23,585 bases of DNA from Paulinella micropora. Its lineage: Eukaryota; Cercozoa; Imbricatea; Euglyphida. The DNA lies in contig BJOX01000200.1 in NCBI GenBank assembly GCA_009731375.1, positions 152,530-176,114 on the forward strand, read 5' to 3'. Shown here in pieces: positions 1 to 22,569 of this stretch. How positions within the stretch are numbered: position 1 is the stretch's first letter; the number at the start of each line of letters is the position of its first letter. A program made the position numbers and the translations under genes. The notes under the pieces were generated by a model. That model was not told the DNA's origin. It searched no databases and was given only the letters and a program-made list of their open reading frames with translations.

Positions 1-81
<81 letters not shown>

Positions 82-158
82 CCTACCTACCTACCTACCT
101 ACCTACCTACCTACCTACCTACCTACCTACCTACCTACCTACCTATCTACCTACCTAC

Positions 159-240
<82 letters not shown>
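1..240. repeat. (ATCT)n microsatellite with internal (ACCT)n block
   Basis: Continuous tetranucleotide array: ATCT to about 80, ACCT to about 160 with a few ATCT units, then ATCT again. It lies downstream of the last visible GH5 exon on the minus strand, so it is probably intronic. No exon is visible in it. Confidence 0.97.
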
Positions 241-252
241 GGCGGTCTGTAA

Positions 253-272
253 GCACACACACACACAAACGC

Positions 273-320
<48 letters not shown>

Positions 321-379
321 GTACATATATATACATATATACAAATATATATATATAAGCACACACACACACAAACGCA

Positions 380-431
<52 letters not shown>

Positions 432-432
432 T
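253..432. repeat. (AC)n and (AT)n dinucleotide arrays
   Basis: Two copies of an ACACAC-AAACGCAC block (from 254 and 359) are each followed by a long AT/TATG tract. They lie just downstream of the 444-524 exon on the minus strand, in the presumed intron. Confidence 0.9.
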
Positions 433-443
433 ATATACAAGAC

Positions 444-11006
<10,563 letters not shown>

Positions 11007-11082
11007 CTAGAAAAGAAGACACGCATAACGAGAGTTAGTGACAACGATGATGACGACGGGCACAGACAATGACAACAACAGA

Positions 11083-11357
<275 letters not shown>

Positions 11358-11426
11358 AGAATGTGTTACCGTGACATGTGCTATCATCGAAGTGTGGATT
11401 GTCTGTTCGCGGATAAGTCTGTCAAT

Positions 11427-11479
11427 ATACATACATATATACATACATACATATATACATACATATATACATACATACA

Positions 11480-11510
<31 letters not shown>

Positions 11511-11790
11511 GTACATACATACCTACATACGTACGTACGTACATACATACATACATACATACATGCATATATGCATACATGCATGCATACATGCATGCAT
11601 ACATGCATGCATGCATACATGCATACATGCATACATACATACATACATACATACATACATACATACATAAATACATAAATACGTACATACATACATACAT
11701 ACATACATACATACATACATGCATGCATACATACATGCATATATACATGCATAGATACATACATACATACATACATACATACATACATAG
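11427..11790. repeat. (ACAT)n array with GCAT variants
   Basis: ACAT repeats with CATG/GCAT interruptions from about 11564 to 11630 and again near 11720-11755. Confidence 0.95.
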
Positions 11791-11802
11791 ATACAGTGTG
11801 AC

Positions 11803-11863
11803 CTGGATGAAAGGGCTGCCGCGTGTTGATGCTGAGTCTACTTTGGGGAGAAACCGCCAAGGA
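11803..11863 (-). CDS. Candidate upstream exon (SLAVSPQSRLSINTRQPFHP)
   Basis: 61 bp. Acceptor TTTGGCCAG, donor CCAG|GTCACA. In phase 0 it reads SLAVSPQSRLSINTRQPFHP plus one base, which completes Gly with GC of the 10906-11006 exon. A second open frame (WRFLPKVDSASTRGSPFIQ) also exists but would not join the next exon. No domain recognised. Confidence 0.4.
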
Positions 11864-11894
11864 CTGGCCAAAGAACAACGATAGATGCATGGCC

Positions 11895-12449
11895 AGATAG
11901 GTAGGTAGGTAGGTAGGTAGATAACGACAACAACAAAAGCCGCATCATCATCATCATCATCATCAGCATCATCGTCATCGTCATCATCATCATCGTCGTC
12001 GTCGTCGTCATCATCGTCATCATCATCGTGATCATGATCATCTTGATCATCATCATCATCATCATCATCTCATCATCATCATCATCATCACCACCACCAC
12101 CACCACCACCACCACCACCACCACCACCACCATCACCATCATCATCATCATCATCATCATCACCANNNNNNNNNNNNNNNNNNNNNNNNNNNNNNNNNNN
12201 NNNNNNNNNNNNNNNNNNNNNNNNNNNNNNNNNNNNNNNNNNNNNNNNNNNNNNNNNNNNNNNNNNNNNNNNNNNNNNNNNNNNNNNNNNNNNNNNNNNN
12301 NNNNNNNNNNNNNNNNNNNNNNNNNNNNNNNNNNNNNNNNNNNNNNNNNNNNNNNNNNNNNNNNCACCATCATCATCATCATCATCACCACCACCACCAC
12401 CACCACCACCATCATCATTATCATCATCATCACCATCATCATCATCATT

Positions 12450-12480
<31 letters not shown>

Positions 12481-12482
12481 CC

Positions 12483-12516
<34 letters not shown>

Positions 12517-12545
12517 TCATCACCATCATCATCATCGTCATCAAG
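11895..12545. repeat. GGTA, (ATC)n and (ACC)n arrays with a 199-N gap
   Basis: CATCAT/CACCAC trinucleotides on both sides of the gap 12166-12364. Open frames here (poly-Ser, poly-Pro, poly-Asp) are read-through of the repeat. Confidence 0.95.
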
Positions 12546-12747
12546 TCTACTTCCGATACGAAACACATAAAACTAACAAGCTATAACAACAGCAACAACA
12601 ACAGCAGCTCTAACAACAGCATCAATCACAACATTACTAGCAGCAGCAGCAGCAACAACAACAATGAAAACAGTATAGACTAGAGCACAGCGTATATATG
12701 CATATATTTATCTGCGTGTGTTTATATTTGAATGTGTATATCCACTC
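12546..12747. other. CAA/CAG-rich and AT-rich spacer
   Basis: Degenerate CAACAG/CAGCAG trinucleotides to about 12665, then AT-rich unique DNA. No gene seen. Confidence 0.7.
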
Positions 12748-12749
12748 AC

Positions 12750-12873
12750 GTGTTGGGTATGAAAGCTGGGTCGGAAAAGCCGGTAGAGAGCTCCGTGTGA
12801 AAAGGTGAGGGAGAAGGGGAAGGGAAACGAGGAAAGTTCAAGAAGATCTGAGCGGTCAAGGCAGCCATCACGC
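12750..12873 (-). CDS. Candidate upstream exon with uncertain frame
   Basis: Acceptor CCCCCTAG after a pyrimidine tract; canonical donor GTGAGT. One frame is open throughout and ends FHTELSTGFSDPAFIPN; another ends ALYRLFRPSFHTQH. Neither joins 11803-11863 cleanly, except the second by phase, so an exon may be missing in the gap at 12166-12364. Alternatively this is unrelated. No domain recognised. Confidence 0.35.
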
Positions 12874-13520
12874 CTAGGGGGAGGGGCAAACACAAAACCA
12901 CACGTGTGGGGCCACTGATTACACCAGCAACACAACACCACGATTTGGGCTTGCTACTCACACAAAACGACACAAGAAGACACGTTGGGCTAAAGCGAAA
13001 AATAGGGCCACCCCTTTCACGGGTTAGATACCCCTTTCTACGTCACTACGCCCATTTAGCCTGTAAAAGACAACTTTCACCGTCAGTGACGTAAAAATCA
13101 ATTTAGCCAGGCTCGGCCAAATTTGTCGATTTTGCCGGCTCGCTTGTCCGCTCGGCCAAATTTGTCGATTTTGCCGGCTCGCTTGTCAGCTCGCCTGCAA
13201 AAGTGACAAATTTTTAGCCTTGCCGGCTAATATATATCATTCTTAGACGCCCGAATTTTTCTGTTTGCCTTAGTTGCACAAACAACATAAAACGACAAGT
13301 TGGACCGGCCATGTACACAAACAAGACAACACGACACAAGGGACCGTTTCCTTACACAAAACAACACAATATGACACAAACAAGACAAAACTGCACACTG
13401 TGCTGCGCTACTTACACAAGAGGAGGAGCTGCATGGCAACCCACCACCTGCAACACGCAAACAATGGAGACAAGGAGCAAGGATATTGCTTGACGCACAT
13501 CGCTATTTCACGATAGAGTA
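12874..13520. other. Non-microsatellite region with 39-bp duplication and CACAAA-rich units
   Basis: 13111-13149 and 13150-13188 are direct 39-bp repeats (GCTCGGCCAAATTTGTCGAT...). TACGTCA (13039-13045) and TGACGTA (13087-13093) are CRE-like half-sites facing each other. From 13276 and at 12957, degenerate units of roughly 37-40 bp share CACAAA-ACAACACGACACAA. No convincing exon; it could be a promoter-like or intergenic region. Confidence 0.5.
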
Positions 13521-13639
13521 TTTGCCGTGTTTCTGTTTTACTTGCGCTGTGTAGAGTGTCTTGAGTAGTATGCCCAGCTGTGTGGCCTCCTTGTTGCGGA
13601 GAAGAGGAAGGAGTTCCTAGCGAAGTAGGCAAGGAAGGG

Positions 13640-13717
13640 GTGTGAAGTGAGAAGCTGGAGGAGAGGAAGGAAGGAGGGAAAGGAAGGAAGGAGAGAAAGG
13701 GAAGAAAAAAAAAAAAG

Positions 13718-13756
<39 letters not shown>

Positions 13757-13776
13757 AGAGAAGAGAGAGAGGAGAG

Positions 13777-13815
<39 letters not shown>
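13640..13815. repeat. GGAA and (GA)n purine tract
   Basis: Purine-only tract with GAGAA and GGAGA variants; the minus strand is a polypyrimidine tract. Confidence 0.95.
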
Positions 13816-13818
<3 letters not shown>

Positions 13819-13889
13819 TGTGTTTGATGGATGTATCGGACCTGTGGCACCAGCTCGTGACTTGACAGCGACAACGACAACGACCTGAG

Positions 13890-14234
13890 AGCGAGTGAAT
13901 GAATGAGTGAACGACTGACTGACTGACTGAATGAATGAATGAATGAATGAATGAGTGAATGAGTGAGTGAGTGAATGAATGCATGAATGAATGAGTGAAT
14001 GAGTGAATGAGTGAATGAGTGAATGAATGAATGAATGAATGAATGAGTGAGTGAATGAGTGAATGATTGCATGACTGAATGAATGAATGAATGAATATAT
14101 GAATGAATGAACGAACGAATGAATGAATGAATGAATGAATGGATGGATGGATGGATGGATGGATGGATGACTGAATGAATGACTGAATGAATGAATGAAT
14201 GAATGAATGAATGAATGAATGAATGAATGAATGA
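13890..14234. repeat. (GAAT)n/(GAGT)n array
   Basis: Tetranucleotide array of AATG with GAGT, GACT and GGAT variants. The His/Ser/Phe-rich frames on the minus strand are read-through. Confidence 0.96.
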
Positions 14235-14600
14235 AGAAGCAAACAGGCCAGCACGTGTGAAGCAGCGACGGCAAGGACCTGAGTCAGGACCAAACGCAAA
14301 TATTACCCAAGCAAATCAAACAAAAAATATGAAATAAATGAATAAGCATGGGGACGAATAAATGAACAAATGAGCAAACAAGCAAATATACATATGATGC
14401 AGCAACGGCAGGGTCCCGTGTGCGGATAGAACGCAAATATTAAAAATGAATTCAAACAGAAATAAAAAAAGAAAATGTATAAACAAAGGAATAAGTAAAA
14501 AATGAATAAACAAACAAATCAAGACAAGAAATAAACAATCAGGGAAACAAACATTAAGAAATAAAGAAATAGATAGATTCGTATGTAAACAAAACAAAAC
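14235..14600 (-). other. AT-rich spacer with duplicated exon-like island
   Basis: On the minus strand ACTCAG|GTCCTTGCCGTCGCTGC (exon candidate 14255-14278, VLAVAASH, phase 0) could follow GFD of the 14635-14825 exon. A diverged copy of the same island lies at 14396-14446. The rest is degenerate AAAT/AAAC sequence. Confidence 0.35.
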
Positions 14601-14634
14601 GCACACACACACACACACACACAAATCGACACAC

Positions 14635-14825
14635 ATCGAAACCGATGATGTAGTTGTTGTTCTGCATGGTGTGCGACCTACCTGTGAGGCGTCGTTCGTT
14701 GGGGTGGCGAGAGTCTAAGCGGTCAGGGTGTGCATGGTGTGGACCTGTGAGGCGTCGTTCGTTGGGTTGGCGAGAGTTTAAGCGGTCAGGGTGCGGCAGC
14801 TCAAGCAGAAGAGGGTCGTGATCGC
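14635..14825 (-). CDS. Candidate exon with in-frame 63-bp duplication
   Basis: 191 bp open on the minus strand between acceptor TTTGTAG and donor GAT|GTGTGT. It starts with GC, which completes Gly with G of the 15423-15525 exon. The peptide DHDPLLLELPHPDRLN leads to HPDRL(N/D)SR(Q/H)PNERR and LTG, which occur twice (21 residues apart), then MQNNNYIIGFD. A donor-like GTAGGT after the second LTG offers a shorter form. The domain is unknown. Confidence 0.5.
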
Positions 14826-14914
14826 CTACAAACAGTAGGTACGTATGTAGCAGTCTATTTACCTTGATAATCGGTCAAGATAAAGCAATGGAGCAGCAGA
14901 GATCCATCTATCCG

Positions 14915-14953
<39 letters not shown>

Positions 14954-15262
14954 CCTTTCTCGCTTGTTGAGCCCGGAATAAAACCCACAGTGCTCTGTCG
15001 GTTTACACTAGACTGTCGAACAGTCTCGAAACTCAATCTGCTTACTGGGCCCTCTGTAATGGAGGTGGGAGCTCGTTCTGCAAGGGGCGCTTATGGAACG
15101 AGCCCTGGCCCCGCCTGGTACTAGGGAGATTTGGTATTGCCTGTATCAGTCCCTTCCGTGCAAACATCACGGCTTAGCTGGGCATCGGGTTAATACTTTA
15201 CCCACAGACTTCCTGGTTGACGAAATCAGAAGCTCCTTTTTTCTGACATTAGTCGATATTTC
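14954..15262 (-). mobile_element. 464-bp interspersed repeat, truncated inverted copy
   Basis: Minus-strand copy of the 9181-9644 family covering its 5' two-thirds, with a short insertion near 15033. It stops at GCGAGAAAGG exactly where an ATCT array begins; the other end also abuts ATCT. Loss of the 3' third next to the array suggests recombination within the microsatellite. Confidence 0.8.
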
Positions 15263-15322
<60 letters not shown>

Positions 15323-15416
15323 GTCTATCTATCTATCTATCTACCTACCTACCTACCTACCTACCTATCTACCTATCTACCTATCTATCTATCTATATCT
15401 ATCTATCTATCTATGT
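15263..15416. repeat. (ATCT)n/(ACCT)n array
   Basis: Tetranucleotide array between the inverted repeat copy and the donor of the next exon. Confidence 0.96.
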
Positions 15417-15422
15417 CTTGAC

Positions 15423-15525
15423 CTTCGGCGATGCCTAGGCTCTCACACATGACGCAGCGTTGTGTCATGAGCAGTGCGTGAAGCAGGCCACCGTGCAGTA
15501 TACACGTCTGATGCTGCGAGTCAGC
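15423..15525 (-). CDS. Candidate upstream exon ([17 protein letters not shown])
   Basis: 103 bp open on the minus strand; acceptor ATCTAG from a GATA array, donor GAAG|GTCAAG. It reads [20 protein letters not shown] then [14 protein letters not shown] plus one base that pairs with the 14635-14825 exon. Two partial copies lie upstream (15639-15707, and a short one near 16150). No domain recognised. Confidence 0.5.
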
Positions 15526-15828
15526 CTAGATAGATAGATAGCTAGATAAATAGATAGATGGATGGATGGATGGATGGATGGATGGATGGATAAATAGATA
15601 GATAGATAGATAGGTAGGTAGGTAGGTAGGTAGGTAGGTGCAGCGTTGTGTCATGAGCAGTGCGTGAAGCAGGCCAAGTATACACGCCTGATGCTGCGAG
15701 TCAGCCTAGATAGATAGATAGCTAGATAGATAGATAGATAGCTAGATAGATAGATAGATGGATAGATAGATGGATGGATGGATGGACGGATGGATGAATA
15801 GATAGATAGATAGATGGATAGATAGATG

Positions 15829-15869
<41 letters not shown>

Positions 15870-15906
15870 GTAGGTAGGTAGGTAGGTAGGTAGGTAGGTA
15901 GGTAGG

Positions 15907-15953
<47 letters not shown>

Positions 15954-16072
15954 GTGGGTAGGTGGGTAGGTAGGTAGGTAGGTAGGTAGGTAGGTAGGTA
16001 GGTAGACAGGTAGACAGGTAGACAGATAGCCAGATAGATACATTGATGGATTGATGGATGGATGGATGGATG

Positions 16073-16146
<74 letters not shown>
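15526..16146. repeat. GATA/GGAT/GGTA arrays with an exon-edge duplicate
   Basis: Compound tetranucleotide array. 15639-15707 repeats about 70 bp of the 15423-15525 exon including its TAG acceptor, with a 6-bp in-frame deletion, and is cut off by GGTA repeats where the exon 3' end should be. Confidence 0.92.
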
Positions 16147-16217
16147 AATAGGATGCTATACACGTCTGGTGCTGAAAGGTTACAAATGTATGATAATAAC
16201 ATTTGTACAGTATCCTA

Positions 16218-16292
<75 letters not shown>

Positions 16293-16454
16293 GGCTCCGA
16301 GTGAAGGGCCAAGATATACAACTGACACTGACACAGCCTGGATGTGCATGTTGAAAAGCTGTTGTGCTGTAAGGTGATATGCTGAAACTGGAGCCACCTG
16401 TGTTTGTATGTGGAAGAGCTGTCGAGCTACGGGAGGTGTTTGCCAGAGATCCTG
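16147..16454 (-). other. ATCT array and duplicated exon-like islands
   Basis: (ATCT)n at 16218-16292. On the minus strand two similar islands, RQLFHIQTQVAPVSAYHL (about 16375-16428) and QQLFNMHIQAVSVSVVYL (about 16310-16372), each follow a CAG or TAG. They look like one duplicated exon with flank, but frame and ends are unsure. Confidence 0.35.
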
Positions 16455-16655
16455 GCCGCCTACGCGGGAGCAAAAAGGAAGTAGAGAGGCCAGCGGGAGC
16501 AAAGAGGAAGTAGAGAGGCAATAGAACGGCAGCAGTGGGAGCGAAAAGGAAGTAGAGAGGCAACAGAACGGCAAGAGTGGGAGCAAAGAGGAAGTCGAGG
16601 GATGATAGAGGGGAAAGGTGGGAGCAACAAGGAAGTAGAGAGACCATAAAAAGGC
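16455..16655. repeat. Degenerate ~40-bp minisatellite (GGAAGTAGAGAGGC)
   Basis: Units contain GGGAGCAAAGAGGAAGTAGA and GAGGCAATAGAACGGCA with variation. A short inverted relative lies at 17425-17490 (GCCTCTCTACTTCCTTTTGG). Confidence 0.8.
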
Positions 16656-16813
16656 AGTGAGAGGAGAGGAGAGGAGAGGAGAGAGGAGAGGAGAGAGGAG
16701 AGGAGAGGAGAAGAGAGGAGAGGAGAGGAGAGAGGAGAGGAGAGGAGAGGAGAGAAGAAAAGAAAAGAAAAGAAAAGAAAAGAAAAGAAAAGAAAAGAAA
16801 AGAAAAGAAAAGA
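16656..16813. repeat. GGAGA and (AAAAG)n purine arrays
   Basis: Pentanucleotide GAGAG-type tract, then AAAAG repeats to 16812. Confidence 0.95.
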
Positions 16814-16894
16814 GACCAGTGTAAGCCGGCGTCAACATACCATCTTCGTCAGTGTCCTGTGTGTACGTACATTTTCCAACTTGCTATGGTTGTA

Positions 16895-16899
<5 letters not shown>

Positions 16900-16986
<87 letters not shown>

Positions 16987-17020
16987 CTCTCTCTCTTCTC
17001 TCTCTCTCTCTCTCTCTCTT

Positions 17021-17098
<78 letters not shown>
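16900..17098. repeat. (CT)n and (ATCT)n array
   Basis: Compound pyrimidine tract, ending CAG at 17098-17100. Confidence 0.95.
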
Positions 17099-17100
<2 letters not shown>

Positions 17101-17106
17101 GCATAC

Positions 17107-17151
17107 CTCGCCATCACCATCATCGAGATCTTCGCTAGACACATACGACCC
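17107..17151 (-). CDS. Candidate minus-strand exon GSYVSSEDLDDGDGE
   Basis: 45 bp, phase 0 to 0. Acceptor TTGCTGCAG, donor GAG|GTATGC. The peptide GSYVSSEDLDDGDGE is plausible, but the plus strand also offers an open frame (AYLAITIIEIFARHIRPLQQ) after a CT tract ending CAG; that frame lacks a clear donor. I favour minus because both splice sites are present and phase fits the 17648-17721 candidate. Confidence 0.4.
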
Positions 17152-17178
17152 CTGCAGCAACACACACCACGTTGCACA

Positions 17179-17249
<71 letters not shown>

Positions 17250-17371
17250 CGGGAGAAAGAGCTGGGTGTTTGACGCGGGAGAAGAGATAGGTGTTAGACG
17301 AGGTCGAGAGGCGTCCCACCAAGACATGGAGACGCAGCCATGTGATCTTNNNNNNNNNNGAGAGAGAGAGG

Positions 17372-17412
<41 letters not shown>

Positions 17413-17508
17413 CCACAGTCTTGCTCCCATTTACTTCCATTCTTGCTCCTGCTATTGAACCTATTGCCTCTCTACTTCCTTTTGGCTTTTTATACATACA
17501 TACATACA

Positions 17509-17542
<34 letters not shown>

Positions 17543-17544
17543 CA

Positions 17545-17580
<36 letters not shown>

Positions 17581-17620
17581 TATACGTATACATACATATT
17601 ATATACATATATATAAATAT
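17179..17620. repeat. (CT)n, (GA)n and (ACAT)n arrays with a gap
   Basis: CT to 17247, about 100 bp unique, gap 17350-17359, GA to 17409, minisatellite-like fragment 17410-17490, ACAT and AT to about 17620. No exon supported. Confidence 0.88.
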
Positions 17621-17647
17621 ATTTTTTATATATCATAGAGTCAAAAC

Positions 17648-17721
17648 CTTGCGCATGGAATATTTGAGAGGAGTGGATTCAGTAGAGGAATTTCCATTAG
17701 CTATACTCTCCGGCTCCGAAT
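17648..17721 (-). CDS. Candidate minus-strand exon ([20 protein letters not shown])
   Basis: 74 bp starting with AT, phase 0 end. Acceptor CCCGCTAG, donor AAG|GTTTTG. It reads [20 protein letters not shown] then SMRK. A plus-strand open frame ([20 protein letters not shown]) competes but has no donor. Function unknown. Confidence 0.35.
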
Positions 17722-17730
17722 CTAGCGGGG

Positions 17731-17745
17731 AAAAAAAAAAAAAAA

Positions 17746-17784
<39 letters not shown>

Positions 17785-17946
17785 CTAAAAAATGAAAAAA
17801 AATATTTGAAAAATATTAAAAAGAGAGAGAGAGAGATAGGTAGATAGATAGATAAGTAGATAGACAGATAGATAGATAATAGATAGATAGATAGATTGAT
17901 AGACAGATAGACAGACAGACAGGCAGAGACAGACAGACAGACAGAC

Positions 17947-18041
<95 letters not shown>
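17731..18041. repeat. Poly-A, (AAT)n and GATA/GACA arrays
   Basis: A-run 17731-17747, AAT to 17782, A-rich spacer, GA, then GATA/GACA to 18041. Confidence 0.95.
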
Positions 18042-18042
<1 letters not shown>

Positions 18043-18365
18043 GAGATGTCGCAAAGGAATGTAGTCCTTGCAAAGGAACGCAGTTTCACATCAAACAGTA
18101 ATTTGTGTACTGTGCATGTGTCCGGTGGGAATCACGGGTAGACTGTGTTCTGGAAAAAAGAAGAGGAGGAAGGACGTTGAAGAAAAAGGCAATCTAGGAA
18201 TGGAGAGTGGGGAGGATAAGGAAGAAGAGAAAGAAAAGGAAGCCGTTAGTCCAAGTGTTTTGAGCACCGTAAGCTTGCGCAAGCTACAATGATGACATTG
18301 TATGAGGCCTAAACCCCCGAAGGGACCTAGCCCGGGCTATGCAACACTGGACGGCTATGACGGAA
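18042..18365. other. Unique region, coding status unclear
   Basis: The plus strand is open and Lys/Glu-rich (GKKKRRKDVEEKGNLGMESG) with a good donor ACC|GTAAGC at 18268. The minus strand has a pyrimidine tract ending TTTTTTCCAG followed by [17 protein letters not shown]. Either could be an exon edge; neither is decisive. Confidence 0.4.
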
Positions 18366-20130
<1,765 letters not shown>

Positions 20131-20149
20131 TACCGACTACGTCGCTTAC

Positions 20150-20205
20150 GGAGCCGTACACCTGCATTTCCGCTTGCACCAACAGAGCACAAAAGTTTGA
20201 GCTGT
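20150..20205 (-). CDS. Candidate minus-strand exon (SSNFCALLVQAEMQVYGS)
   Basis: 56 bp. Acceptor CTTTTGACAG, canonical donor TCC|GTAAGC, phase 0 end. The peptide SSNFCALLVQAEMQVYGS lies in a longer open frame reaching about 20335 (FPYEFRLVDISHLL upstream). No domain recognised; membership of the GH5 locus is unproven. Confidence 0.4.
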
Positions 20206-20739
20206 CTGTCAAAAGATGTGATATGTCAACCAGACGGAATTCATAGGGAAATTTGTGCACAAAGCCGTTGCAGAACGGGGATAGCAGACTAAGGGAGGTA
20301 CTATATTGTTCGACAACTTGCAAATCCAGTAACAAGCTAGTCCATGCAATCAGGAAGTGAAGGAATAACCGAACACCTACTAATTCGAAAGATAATACAA
20401 ATATGCACTAGCACTGGAGTAGCGTTCGAAAGGCAAGGAACGGAAGGGAACATTTTCGCTAACTGTTCAGTGAAGGTCTGACATCGGTTTCCAGCTCTCG
20501 CGAAGAGAATGGCATTTGTGATGTTTACGGCCTGTTGTTTTTATTTGAATCGCCACCTCTTCCACATTTTTGAGTTCCCAAAAAAGTTTGCAGGAGAAAA
20601 GCAACTTGCAGACCGAAAAGCATATATATAAAAATAGTACTAAAACCATGAGAAAGTTTAACAACGTTTACATGAAATAAAGCTATTAAATACTGTGTAG
20701 CCAGGGAAGTTGCAAATATTATATCTAACCATCACACAG

Positions 20740-20740
<1 letters not shown>
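20206..20740. other. Unique region without recognised gene
   Basis: About 530 bp of non-repetitive DNA. A minus-strand frame at 20467-20664 begins MLNFLMVLVLFLYICFSV, which would suit a signal or membrane segment, but it is AT-rich and no splice context supports it. Confidence 0.4.
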
Positions 20741-20792
<52 letters not shown>

Positions 20793-21617
20793 NNNNNNNN
20801 NNNNNNNNNNNNNNNNNNNNNNNNNNNNNNNNNNNNNNNNNNNNNNNNNNNNNNNNNNNNNNNNNNNNNNNNNNNNNNNNNNNNNNNNNNNNNNNNNNNN
20901 NNNNNNNNNNNNNNNNNNNNNNNNNNNNNNNNNNNNNNNNNNNNNNNNNNNNNNNNNNNNNNNNNNNNNNNNNNNNNNNNNNNNNNNNNNNNNNNNNNNN
21001 NNNNNNNNNNNNNNNNNNNNNNNNNNNNNNNNNNNNNNNNNNNNNNNNNNNNNNNNNNNNNNNNNNNNNNNNNNNNNNNNNNNNNNNNNNNNNNNNNNNN
21101 NNNNNNNNNNNNNNNNNNNNNNNNNNNNNNNNNNNNNNNNNNNNNNNNNNNNNNNNNNNNNNNNNNNNNNNNNNNNNNNNNNNNNNNNNNNNNNNNNNNN
21201 NNNNNNNNNNNNNNNNNNNNNNNNNNNNNNNNNNNNNNNNNNNNNNNNNNNNNNNNNNNNNNNNNNNNNNNNNNNNNNNNNNNNNNNNNNNNNNNNNNNN
21301 NNNNNNNNNNNNNNNNNNNNNNNNNNNNNNNNNNNNNNNNNNNNNNNNNNNNNNNNNNNNNNNNNNNNNNNNNNNNNNNNNNNNNNNNNNNNNNNNNNNN
21401 NNNNNNNNNNNNNNNNNNNNNNNNNNNNNNNNNNNNNNNNNNNNNNNNNNNNNNNNNNNNNNNNNNNNNNNNNNNNNNNNNNNNNNNNNNNNNNNNNNNN
21501 NNNNNNNNNNNNNNNNNNNNNNNNNNNNNNNNNNNNNNNNNNNNNNNNNNNNNNNNNNNNNNNNNNNNNNNNNNNNNNNNNNNNNNNNNNNNNNNNNNNN
21601 NNNNNNNNNNNNNNNNN
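20741..21617. other. Poly-C run and 825-N gap
   Basis: C-run of about 50 bases, TC, then gap 20793-21617. Confidence 0.97.
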
Positions 21618-22132
<515 letters not shown>

Positions 22133-22155
22133 TCTTCTTCTTCGCTTTTATTGAG

Positions 22156-22207
22156 AAAACAATTTTACAATTGGACTCAGGGAACGTCCACGTGAAAAGT
22201 ATAGCAA
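22156..22207 (+). CDS. Candidate plus-strand exon (KTILQLDSGNVHVKSIA)
   Basis: 52 bp after a TTC/TTT pyrimidine tract ending TTGAG, with canonical donor GCAA|GTAAGT. The frame KTILQLDSGNVHVKSIA stays open beyond the donor. It is the best plus-strand exon candidate but has no recognised homology; a gene on the opposite strand is possible. Confidence 0.3.
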
Positions 22208-22462
22208 GTAAGTTATACCTTTATCTAAGGTGGAAACCTAGTTATTCAATCGAGCGTATTAAGGAAAATATTAAATTGGTATTTAGCGGCTCGGTATTAT
22301 ATTATTAATATTAATATTTATGTTTGGATATATTGCGCGGTGATATTGTTATATTGTGTTATGGATGTATGTTATTGTAAAGGTGTAGTAGTTTATGTGT
22401 GGCGGCCCCCCTCTTTTCTTTTTCATTACTGAGACGTGACAAGAAAAAATGCAAGAGGGGGG
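22208..22462. other. AT-rich region without recognised gene
   Basis: TTATATTATTAATATTAATA-type sequence near 22300; nothing further supported. Confidence 0.5.
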
Positions 22463-22502
<40 letters not shown>

Positions 22503-22569
22503 CNNNNNNNNNNGATTCAGAGAGTTCTCCTTCAAGTAGCAGACAGAGGAGCAAGCCTGGTGTTCCATA
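22463..22569. other. Poly-G run, 10-N gap and short unique island
   Basis: About 40 G (22463-22502), gap 22504-22513, then about 56 bp of unique DNA before the T-rich tract. Runs this long are common sites of assembly failure. Confidence 0.9.

Noticed and set aside
13408-14299. His/Ser/Phe-rich minus-strand proteins of 250-290 residues
   Set aside because: Read-through of (GAAT)n and (GA)n arrays.
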